Shown here: piece by piece, positions 25,938 through 36,100 of the stretch | Numbering within the stretch: the first letter of the stretch is position 1 | How the letters are laid out: the number at the start of each line of letters is the position of its first letter | Assembly (NCBI RefSeq): GCF_000002995.4 | Contig: NW_025062479.1 | Coordinates: 460,501 to 524,500, forward strand | Reading direction: 5' to 3' | DNA: 64,000 nucleotides | DNA from: Brugia malayi | Lineage: Eukaryota > Nematoda > Chromadorea > Rhabditida > Onchocercidae | Made by a program: the position numbers and the translations under genes | The notes under the pieces: model-generated | Seen by the model: only the letters and a program-made list of their open reading frames with translations | Database searches by the model: none | What the model was told of the DNA's origin: nothing

Positions 25938-26469
25938 TGTCGAGAAAAAGCTCGAAATTCCACTAGAAATAATCTTTGTACCGAACAATCGAATTTAGCA
26001 AAGGGTCAAATTTAAATCAATGTATTTATATTTAAGCAAATCATGTTAATCATTTATTGTAAGTTTTATTGTAATTCAAATTCCTTAATGACTCATAGAT
26101 GGTAATGTGTTAACAAATTCCCATGCTAATCTGTCATATTATCTAATGCACATCCTTTCCAATCCTTTGTTTGTTATCTAATTCCGTTTACAAAAACTAC
26201 CACCCATAGCCTTCCTCCTAGCTTCCATTGTATCAATCGCTTTATCTCTCCACCCTCAAATCATGCTATATAAGGGCAATTACCACTCAACAAAGGGCAT
26301 TGTTCCAGAAGTCTCCCCGTTGCTTAGCTCATCCTCCTCACTAAATTGTCAAACTACTGATTGCTTGTTTGGTTTAATTACCCAAGATAAAGCACTCGAC
26401 TCAATTGTGCAAGTAAAACAACCCAATTCAATCCATTCACAACACCAATCCAATCCAACATTCACAACA
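25938..26469 (+). repeat. LTR in forward orientation (left arm)
   Basis: Starts TGTCGAG and ends in CA about six bases before the TGG of the presumed primer-binding site. A TATATAAG box at 26267-26274 would place U3 before it and R-U5 after it. The exact 3' edge is inferred from the TG..CA rule. The 103-codon frame at 26263 lies largely inside R-U5 and is probably not a protein. Confidence 0.65.
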
Positions 26470-26474
26470 ATTTT

Positions 26475-26834
26475 ATGGTGCCACGAGCCGGGAACATGTC
26501 ATCCATCATCATCAGAACCGCAGACCAAACAAAACGAAGATTGTGTGAAGTCCTCAACGAAATCAAGCGTCTGAACTTGGATTCGGTCGACCAAATGACA
26601 ACAATCGACGAAACAATCCGTCTTCATCAGGAACGGAGAAGGATCACCCAAGAAAAAATCATGCATATCCAAATATACATAGAGACGTTGGTTGTTGTCA
26701 TTTGGTCGACCGAATCCAAGTTCAGACGCTTGATTTCGTTGAGGACTTCACACAATCTTCGTTTTGTTTGGTCTGCGGTTCTGATGATGATGGATGACAT
26801 GTTCCCGGCTCGTGGCACCATAAAATTGTTGTGA
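26475..26834 (+). pseudogene. Truncated gag-like fragment of the palindromic element
   Basis: An ATG at 26475, with a second at 26496 in the same frame, opens a charged helical sequence (for example LCEVLNEIKRLNLDSVDQM) that continues through the unique spacer to about 26691. Beyond that the frame reads into the inverted arm and loses meaning. The other arm holds the same N-terminus on the minus strand (from 26821) up to 26692. No nucleocapsid or enzyme motif is present. It is a broken coding remnant. Confidence 0.5.
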
Positions 26835-27358
26835 ATGTTGGGTTGGATTGGTGTTGTGAATGGATTGAATTGGGTTGTTTTACTTGCACAATTGAGTCGA
26901 GTGCTTTATCTTGGGTAATTAAACCAAACAAGCAATCAGTAGTTTGACAATTTAGTGAGGAGGATGAGCTAAGCAACGGGGAGACTTCTGGAACAATGCC
27001 CTTTGTTGAGTGGTAATTGCCCTTATATAGCATGATTTGAGGGTGGAGAGATAAAGCGATTGATACAATGGAAGCTAGGAGGAAGGCTATGGGTGGTAGT
27101 TTTTGTAAACGGAATTAGATAACAAACAAAGGATTGGAAAGGATGTGCATTAGATAATATGACAGATTAGCATGGGAATTTGTTAACACATTACCATCTA
27201 TGAGTCATTAAGGAATTTGAATTACAATAAAACTTACAATAAATGATTAACATGATTTGCTTAAATATAAATACATTGATTTAAATTTGACCCTTTGCTA
27301 AATTCGATTGTTCGGTACAAAGATTATTTCTAGTGGAATTTCGAGCTTGTTCTCGACA
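26827..27358 (-). repeat. LTR in inverted orientation (right arm)
   Basis: Reverse-complement copy of the left LTR; ends CTCGACA at 27358 and is followed at once by CACAC (27359-27363). Its TATA-like box faces toward the center of the element on the minus strand. Confidence 0.65.
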
Positions 27359-27363
27359 CACAC
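27359..27363. repeat. Right copy of 5-bp target-site duplication (CACAC)
   Basis: Matches the CACAC at 25933-25937 and directly follows the element's CGACA end. See the left copy for limits. Confidence 0.65.
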
Positions 27364-27863
27364 TGAATCAAAATAACAAAAATAATAATCTCTAATTCAA
27401 AAGTAACAAAAATCAAAACAATAGAAAAAAAAAAGAAAATAAATTGAAGAAATCATAATGAATTTAGTCGATGAAAGAATATCTCCATGTGTTTAGCTGC
27501 CAGAAATTGAATCTAAAATTGTGGTTGCCATAGAGATATCACACGAATGTCATCACCGTTACGTGACATTCATCACCAGTTAAACTTATGAATATATAAG
27601 GTAAGTTGCTGTAATAATGCTCATAGTAATTGAATTCTTACTGCCTTTTCGTGCAAAATTTGGAAATTTGTTCTATGAATGATGTTTTTAGCTCTTTCGT
27701 TCAATTATTTCTATCATACTTTCCCCAAGATAGCAATGACCTTCCCTTCTAATTTACCTCTTTAAATTTAAATTTTTAAAGAGTAAATTTGATATATCTA
27801 CGCTTTCAGACTCGACAGCAGACAATAATTCTATTCTTAGATGGTGTAATTGCACTTGCTAAG
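27364..27863. other. Upstream region of the FBF1-like gene
   Basis: AT-rich with A-runs near its left end. Nothing coding seen. It separates the retroelement from the first plausible coding exon of the FBF1-like gene by about 500 bases. Confidence 0.45.
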
Positions 27864-30800
27864 ATGGTTGATAGCGATTCCGATAATGTTGCAGATTTGC
27901 TTAAATTAAGTTTGTGGGATTTGTAAGCAAAAAAAAAAAAAAAGAGAATATTGCTTGTTAACTAAGTGAATTCATCATATTATACATACTGGCTATTGAG
28001 CAAATGCCTATCTCTCGAAATATTTATGCACTAATTTTTGTCTAACAGCAACCTTAAATTTAGATCTAATGTATTACATTTTTATTAGAACCAATTCAGT
28101 GGTTATCTTTCAGGACATTGACAATATGGATGAAAAACTGTTCGGGAAAAAGAAAGATGTTGCACCAAGAAAAGGTCTTTCAATCATTGATGATTTGCTT
28201 GATGATCCTCAAAAGGTTCATTTCTTTTCTTTTCTTTAATATTGAGAAATTTGTGAGAAGCATCATCTATAACACTATTTTTATTTAATTTCTGAAATTA
28301 ATGAAAAAAAAAAAGATTAGTTATTTGTAATTTTTTCAAATAAAAAAGATAGAATGGAATGACTGTTAGGGCAAATTTTGTTCGCTTTTTTTTTTAACTT
28401 AACTTTAATACATCTTTTCAGGAAAAAAAGTTGAAGAAAAATGTCGATGATTTTTTTCCTATGAAGAAGTCAACTGTATCATTTATGGATGAACTAAGTG
28501 ACGCTGAACTTCAACAAGTTCCTCTTCCTTTTTTTTTTTCTCTTTAAAATTGCAATGAGTCACTCTTTTTTATTTTGTGATGTTTCACACTTTTTTTTTT
28601 TTACAATTGTTAAAATGCACTTATAAAAAGATCAACAAATTTCAGCGAGAGCAAGCGGTAACATCAAGAAAAAACAAAATGTCGGAGCGTCCATCAGAGT
28701 AAATCTCCATGTTTCTAAATACTTCCTTCAATTTATTTTACTGTCGATGTGAACATATTGCTTTTATTTATCTGTGCTAATAATACCACCATATCATATC
28801 AACCTGATAGATTTTGGCACCATATAAGACAAACTCAAAGACACTCTCCAAAGCAGCTTTTGTAAAAACTAATAAGCGTTGCATAGGGAAGCGTTCCAAA
28901 CTGAAAAAATTGACCACAACTTTGTTATAGTATCAGAGGTACATCCATTGTTGCGACAACTGGTGATTATCCAGCAAAAGTTACGAATAGAACAACTTCC
29001 AACTTGGACAGTATATTTGGACCAGAACCCAGGTAAGTATTAGTTTGTCTCAAAGACGTCAGTCTTAGTTAAAAGCTTGTTAGATGTTAGACAAAGCTTA
29101 TTTGCATCCTACTAACCCACGTTTAAGCTACTTTACTGATAACATCAAATCCGACGTTGAGCAAAACTTTGGATACGATGGATCTGGTAGGAAGCATTCG
29201 TAAATGTTAAACATATAGCCAATATCATTTGATAAAATCAAGCTTCAGAAAAGAGTGATTAGTAATGCACTGATAGATTTTAATTTACTAGATTATAAAA
29301 ATAACGCTAATATTACAAATTATTAAGAATTAATAAAATTTTAAAATAAAATAGACAGTGGAGATGCCATGCTAAGGCACAATGTTGATAAAGTTAAATT
29401 GGATCAATTAAAGAAGGATAACATGATTCATACAGCACTGATTGCATGTTGTAGATATTTGATTTGCACTGATCTTATACTGAAATTGCTTCTTCCATAA
29501 TTATACTAGTGTGCTAGTGTCACAGAGAAGGAAAGAAAAGGAAAGGGGCAGAGAGAGAGGGAGAGAGAGAGAAAGAGATCTGAAGTACTTTGATAGGTTA
29601 TTTAATTCTATTTTATTACTCAAATTTATTATTAGTCTTTCACAGCTGCAACATAAACTAGTAAATCTGACAGGAGGACAACAAGCAACTGGACAGGAAA
29701 AATCACTGAAAGAAAAGCTGGTGCAGGTAATGAAGCTGATGAAAGTGGACGATTTAGCGATTCAAGCCAACTTGAATCAACAAAAAATCAAAAGAATCGG
29801 ATGACAAATCCATCGGCTGAAATTCCTGGATATGCCGGAATGCAACGGTAATGATGCGATGCAACCGGAATGCTTTTGAGCTTTTCATTAGAATTCAGGA
29901 AGCAGGGAAAGTGGGATAACTAAATTAGTGTTATTTCGGAAACTACTCACACTGATATTATTAATTTAGAATGGAAAACGAAATAAATCGCCTAAATCGA
30001 GAATTGGAATCCTTGAGACATAAACAAACGGTGAGAGAAGAAGCATTGGAAGAAGAATGGAAAGAAAAGATGAAACGCCGAGAACGACAATTTGAAGAAG
30101 AATTTGCCGATCTGGAAGAGAATAATCGGTCCTTTTTTGCCATTTCAGACTGATAAACTAGTACTTTTAAGATTGAAATATAAAAAATGTTACAATATTT
30201 AGCATTTTTCAGCATTTTAATTTATAAAGTGCTACTCAAATTTACAGGAAGCAAATGAGTCGTTTGAGAAGTGACCACGAAAATGTATCCCAAACAATTC
30301 GTGATATGTTCCACAACCAAATCGAAACACTAACAAATAGCCAAAAAGAATCAAAGTTTTATTTTTTGCTGCAAATCAATCAATCAATCAATCAATTCAG
30401 TTGATACGATGATATGTATTTTATTGAAGTCAGTGTGTTCCCAGCATCCTCTTCTCTTTTTTTCCAGGAATTATGAGAAAATGCTGGAGAAAGTGGACGA
30501 ATTGATTGCAAAAATAAGCGAAGTAACCATAAATTTGAATAAGCAAACGGATCAAAGTAACTCCGATCAGAGCCATTACATTTCATTCAGAGAGCAACAG
30601 CTCGAAATTCGAGAAGAAAGGTTAGGGAAAAAGAGTAAGACGTGGAATTTGACGTTTATACAATTATATGATGCGATAGTAGAGGAGGAGCTGCTAATTT
30701 TCATTTCCGTTTTACACTTTGACCTCAAAATAATAAAAGAATTAGCATTGATTAGCTTATTTATTCCTCTAATTGGTCTTCGAAGACAATGCAGCGGAGA

Positions 30801-32350
30801 TTAATAGATATTAAAATCAATTTAGAATCAAAAAAGAGGAGGAATGGCTGGCAAATGAAAAACAACATGTGATCGAATTAAATTTGAAACTGAAAAGTTT
30901 GTACGATAGTAACGAGCAAAATACTCTAAAAGTTAGTGTCTTGCTGATATTTTAGTCGTCTAATAGTATCTGGCAAAAAAAAGGGAAAAATAAGCCAAGC
31001 ATTTGATCATCCTTGAGGTGATATTAGAGCAATTGCTAATTATAATGCGAGAATAAACTGATGATTTTGTTGTTCTTAACTAACTATAGTTGCGGTCAAT
31101 CCTCTTTCTTCCTTAAACTTCTGAAAAAATTTCCTCAGGCATTTGAAGTCTGATGCTAAATTTTTGTTGAAATAGAATTAAATAATCGACTACACTTAAA
31201 ATCCCTCAAATCAATCATTTTAGGAAAAATGGCAAGTACGTGAAGAACGCCAAAAATTGAACGCTGAAAAAGAAGCATTTAAAAGTGAGCAACTGAAAAT
31301 TCTGGATGCAGCAGAACAACAAAAGATTGAAATTGAGGCTTCAAAGGTTACAGCATCTAACATTACTGTCATTTCATTTTGTCAAACATAAACGAATCCA
31401 AACCTGTAACGGGGAGGAGATAACTATAAAAGCGTAAAAATGATCGCTTTCAGTTTTCTTTTGCAGTCCAAATTTCTCCGTGATCAACATGATCTGATAA
31501 TGCGAGTAATGGCTGCAAAATCATCATTGGAAGCTGAAAAGAGTACATTTGATGCGCAACGTCAGCAGGATGTAGTTAGATTAAAAATGGAAGCGGAAGA
31601 ACTTGATCGTAAGTTGAAAGAGGTCGGTCAGTTTTAAAAGACACATGAAAGTAACCCGCACTAACAATCTCAATAAGCAAGATTAATTCATTTTCAGGTG
31701 CAAAATGCTGAAAATATTTTACAGAATACGCAAAGAATTTATGAACAGAAATACCAGCAGGTATTTCCCTATTTTCTACCTCATTTCGAGATAAAAAGTC
31801 GTGATAATGGAATTCACCACGTTTTGTTCATTTTTAGGTGGTGGCATTAGAACGAGCACTTATAGATGAATGTTTCGAACTGGAACGATGTCGCAAGCAA
31901 CTGGAAACCATTCAAAACGACAATCAAAAGAAACGAAATCCAAGAAATGAACAATTTCAAGTAAGCATCAAGAATAATACACGCACCACTTACCATTATA
32001 TTTGGCGGATAAGAATTATGACAAGGCCACGCACAATTTGGGAAAATTTCTTTTATCCCATACCCAAATTTGTCATTCTTAAATTGCTTTGTTTACAGCA
32101 AGTAATACCAATACTGGATACAAACGCGCCAGACTTTATCGCAGATCCGTATATCGACGAAAGACCAAATCGGAGGTTATCTATCACTTCTTTGTTTATA
32201 GCATTTTTAAATCGGAGTTTTTAAGAATTCGTAATATCCAATATTAAATCTTATTTCAGGGAGAAAAAAATCTACCATGCAACACTAAAGATGCATGCCA
32301 AAACATTAGAGAGTGCTACTTCAGAACAAAGTCTAAATACGCAAGCTTAA
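27864..32350 (+). CDS. dyf-19: FBF1/DYF-19-like ciliary transition-fibre protein
   Basis: FBF1 (DYF-19 in C. elegans) sits on basal-body transition fibres and admits IFT complexes into the cilium. The C-terminal half is continuous coiled-coil and follows human FBF1 in order: a KISEVTINLNKQ region, FREQQLEIREERL, a KEKWQVREERQKL block, and ALIDECFELERCRKQLE. The N-terminal part is acidic and has short motifs (LSIIDDLLDD, SFMDELSD). Clear exons: 28116-28215, 28422-28517, 28646-28698, 28931-29032, 29128-29186, then 29970-30128, 30248-30355, 30468-30620, 30826-30931, 31224-31346, 31467-31622, 31698-31760, 31838-31960, 32099-32175, 32260-32350. Between 29355 and 29847 at least two more exons exist (one ends at 29847 in a clear S/T/N-rich frame) but their edges could not be fixed. 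The start is either ATG 27864 (exon to about 27909, joining 28102) or ATG 28128. Confidence 0.68.
29528..29579. repeat. GA-rich purine tract
   Basis: A run of about 50 purines with GAGA units on the plus strand, within an intron or uncertain exon gap of the FBF1-like gene. It explains the Arg/Glu-rich short frame seen there, which is probably not coding. Confidence 0.7.
30373..30396. repeat. AATC microsatellite in an intron
   Basis: Five consecutive AATC units lie in the FBF1-like intron between exons 30248-30355 and 30468-30620. Confidence 0.75.
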
Positions 32351-33107
32351 ATAATGCGATCTATTGCTCTCCTGCGCTTAGGTGATCGTAAGCAAGTGAA
32401 ACGGTACTGCCTCAATAATACTATTGATGACAATATCAATAAAATTATTTAACTAAAATATGGAGAATCAAAGAAACTTTAAACTCTTTACTTCTAAACT
32501 AATAATGAAATGGTAACAAATGCGCACAACTGAACAAAGATATCATTTGAGTAATATGATAAAGAATGCAATTTATGCCAAACATGGAAGATCAACTGAA
32601 AGATACGCTAGCACTTGGATATAGAGCTCCAAAATTATCAATCCTAGAAAAAAAAAAGAAAAAAAAATGAACAAACAAGGAGGTTAAGAGAACCAGCAAC
32701 AAAACCTGTAGTATTATTAGTAAACAATCGTAGCAAAAAATAAAACACTGGAGGCATTTTCCGCCTGCCACTGTGACCCGAAAAAAGGAATTTCGAAAAT
32801 AAAATTTGACAATATTCAAGAACTTATGTTTCGAGTGACTATTCAAGTCACTTCAAAAGTACTTAAGCTCACATGACAATCTCACAATTTTCTTCCCATT
32901 TGTACAATTACAAATTGCAGGACTGTTGTGAAATATGAGAGAAAAAAAAAAAACATCTTAAATATCTAGAAACACACAAACTCATTTCAGTGAATACAGT
33001 TATCAACAGAAATAAAATAATTTTGAAGAATAGAGATAGATGATTTAAAAGTTGAGGTGAGTTTAAAATAAATTGTATATATGCAATTTAAGGCTTGAAG
33101 AATATAT
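32351..33107. other. Tail-to-tail intergenic region
   Basis: The FBF1-like gene stops at 32350 and eEF2 kinase stops at 33108 on the other strand. The 757 bases between hold the two 3' untranslated regions. AATAAA-like stretches occur on both strands but none can be singled out. No gene seen. Confidence 0.5.
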
Positions 33108-36100
33108 TTACACACATTGTTCTGCCAATTCATAATATTTATTGGCCAACTTCCCTTGCATAGCTTCTGTTGCTGACATAGCTGCTTCAGTATACAAATC
33201 ATACGCTTTCGTTAAATCCTGTAATAGACCATATCCACCTGGAATAAGCAATAACTATGAATTAGAGTATATTTTGAAACGAGTGAGAAAAGAAGGAAAA
33301 CTTCAAGTTGAGTAAATTACCACTTATGAATATGAGATTTGGTCAAGATCATTATGCCAGAATATATGCATTTCTAAAGCACTGAGTACTCTTCCCATTT
33401 ATATACCACTTTAATATTTTAACAACTAGGATCATGATTATATATCTATCCATGTTTTCATTGGTTAGAAATTTTCTTAACACTTTGTTTCAAAGTATTT
33501 TAGCAGAAATATTCATGACTATATGCAACACGTTTTTGCATTGCCAGATGTAACTGAACAATTTTTTTTCTTTACTTTTTGTTGCACAAATTTTTTTGCT
33601 TCTTACCTTCCTTTAATTTACTTAATCAGTTTGTACAGGAATTCCCAACTAGCAATCTCAACTACAATTAAGTGGAACAAAAGCATTAGTAGACATTTGC
33701 AATATCAGCTGTATTTTGATGAGGAAAAAATGCATAGGTAACTAATACAGTGTAGAAAAAAAAAAAAAAAGTACTTTTGGAATAATGTTAAGCGCAAACA
33801 AAATTTAAATAGACTTGAGTAGAATAGAAACCAAGGCATTACATTAAACAAGCATCAAAAATAGTTAATATCAACGAGTAATAAGAATTTTCATACCTTC
33901 TTTATACATTACTGCCATTCTCTCCAACAACTCATAACGAGGACGGACTCCTTCATGAGGCGTTTCGTTTTCATTTGTTTCTGAATTTTGAAGAAAATTC
34001 AAAGCTTTCTCATACCATGCAATAGCTTTTGGCCATGAGGGTTTTCTGAAAAATTCTCATCCAATATTTACTGATGGTTTTTCTTTCTTATTATCATCTA
34101 TGTTAAAAATGACGAGAAATGGAAGGGAAAAAAAAATTCGTTATTTCTGGCTGAATTAATCCACCTTAAAAAAATCAAACAGACAAGAAAAGGCAAATTT
34201 AAGCACTAAATAACTAAACCAAATGAAATCAATATTTCAATAACAAACTTCATTGGCCCTAGAAAACGACCCGTTTCATACGCTTGTGCTACGAAAATGA
34301 CGGCGGACTGATCACCCATATCTGCAGCACATTCCATCAGCTCAAAACCAGTCCCTTCCAGATCGTCATTTTCCCATACTTCTTCGCAAACTACCTCTTT
34401 CAGCAGCTCGTGAGGGTGACCTAAATAGAATAACAAAAGTGTAACTAAAATCCAACTCTTAATAAGAATGTTTAATAAGTAAGTATTAAAAAGAACCAAA
34501 AGCCATTTTAGCCATGGTAATTATCGCTTCAAGAACACCACAGCGTCGAGCAATGTCAAGATGATAAAATGCTGCATCCTTGTCGTAACTAATATAATTT
34601 CCTAAAATGAACTGAAATTCTCATATGGAAGTGTTTTTGTTACTTTCTTATTGCGACAGTTTTTTTTTTTTTGTTATAATGTCGATTATGAAAATTTACG
34701 ACTCTCATTTTCATAACAACTTAACAAACTACATGAATATAGAGACACAAAACAGTCAACACCTGCATTTCTTTTGTTTCTCTGTTCTTTTGCTGAATAA
34801 ATATTTTCTTTCTCGGAACAAACAAAAGGCGATTTATCAACGAACTGTCCCAATTCATGATAACGCGCAAGATCCAAATGTATCTGAAACATTAAAGCAA
34901 GGACTAGGAGGACAGCATTATTACTGAAAGATTTCGGCATGACCGAAATACTGGACATTAATTCAGTAATACCTTCTAATATGAATCATCAAGCAAAAGC
35001 ATCATTAAACTTACCGGACATATAACAACTTCATAAAAAAACCTAAATATCCCTTTATAATTGCCAATACTCAAAGAAATGTCCGTTGTAAATCTCAAAT
35101 CAAGCAGAAAACTATATGTGAAACAGAAAATGACATCGAATTTACAAAGTTACCTGGCCAAGGATGCAATTCATACCATGAAGTTTTTGCGAAAATTCAG
35201 AAAGTTGTTTGATTTGCGATTCTGATAACAGCCCTGCCGGTCGTGAAAATTTGCGTTTTTCCAACCAATAAGCTTCTCTTTCTGCTTCCTGGGTAATATG
35301 CTGTAGGTAAATTGAGCTAACAGCTTCAATTTAATTTAGCAGGATTACAGCAAGTTATGTGGTACTAGACTTACTCGAGTCATTCTCGAACTGCAGCTAC
35401 TCAAACTTTCGAACTGAGAATCGTGGTGCATTCGTTCTTTCACCTAAAATTTCATTGTCCACCTGTTATTAAGCATTTTCCCATCCACCATATTTTTCCA
35501 CATTTTTTACAATATATTTTTTAAATTTGGATATCTTAGGAATTTGAGCAAAACATCAAAACAAGAATGATTATCCTTCGACGATAACATTATACCTCGC
35601 TATCAGTTAAATCGAATAAATTTGAGGAACATGAACTGGTGAATCGTGTTTTAGCCATAGGCTTATCAGAGTCATGCACAATTTGTTCAAAGTAATCGCT
35701 ATAAAATCGTACATCAGAATGCTGCGTATCAGTGCTATGCTCATCACAAAACGAAGATGCTGGAAAAAATAAAACCTACGACCTTGTCTTTACTAGGATT
35801 CTTATTTTCATTACACTACAGTAAAACATTACAAGCCATGACATCAGGATTTTCACATTCTACAGACATGGAGGACCAACAAAACCTAAACATCTTCCAA
35901 ACATAGCTGGATGTATATAAAGGAAATTTCGCATGAATTATCGGAAAAATAAAAAGATGCAAGTTCGAGTAAGCAATATTGCAGAGTCTTAAAAATATGC
36001 CATATGAAACTAATCATAGACGGTTGTTTTTCTTTATTGTAGTTTGTTGCATATCTGAACAGTGCTTGAACGAGATATGTTTTCTAATGACAACTAAACA

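Larger units (their letters stand above)
25938..27358. mobile_element. Palindromic, internally deleted LTR retrotransposon (1,421 bp)
   Basis: Two 667-bp arms, 25938-26604 and 26692-27358, are inverted copies; I found a single mismatch (GAGAAAAAG against GAGAACAAG near the ends). An 87-bp unique spacer separates them. Read inward, each arm begins TGT, carries a TATATAAG box (26267 in the left arm), a CA end near 26469, then a TGG-starting primer-binding-site-like stretch at 26476 and an ATG-led frame resembling the helical start of a BEL/Pao-type Gag. So each arm is one LTR (about 531 bp) plus leader plus the first part of gag; protease, reverse transcriptase and integrase are absent. Both outer ends are the LTR 5' edge and are flanked by CACAC. 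The whole unit therefore seems to have integrated as a palindrome. It cannot move by itself. The BEL/Pao assignment is tentative. Confidence 0.8.

Noticed and set aside
26263..26574. 103-codon frame present identically in both arms of the palindrome (also 27033-26722 minus)
   Set aside because: It lies mostly in the R-U5 part of the LTR and is duplicated only because the arms are inverted copies; the gag-like frame runs in another phase.
29511..29804. Arg/Glu-rich frame over the GA tract
   Set aside because: Caused by the purine repeat at 29528-29579; the real FBF1-like frame nearby is in another phase.
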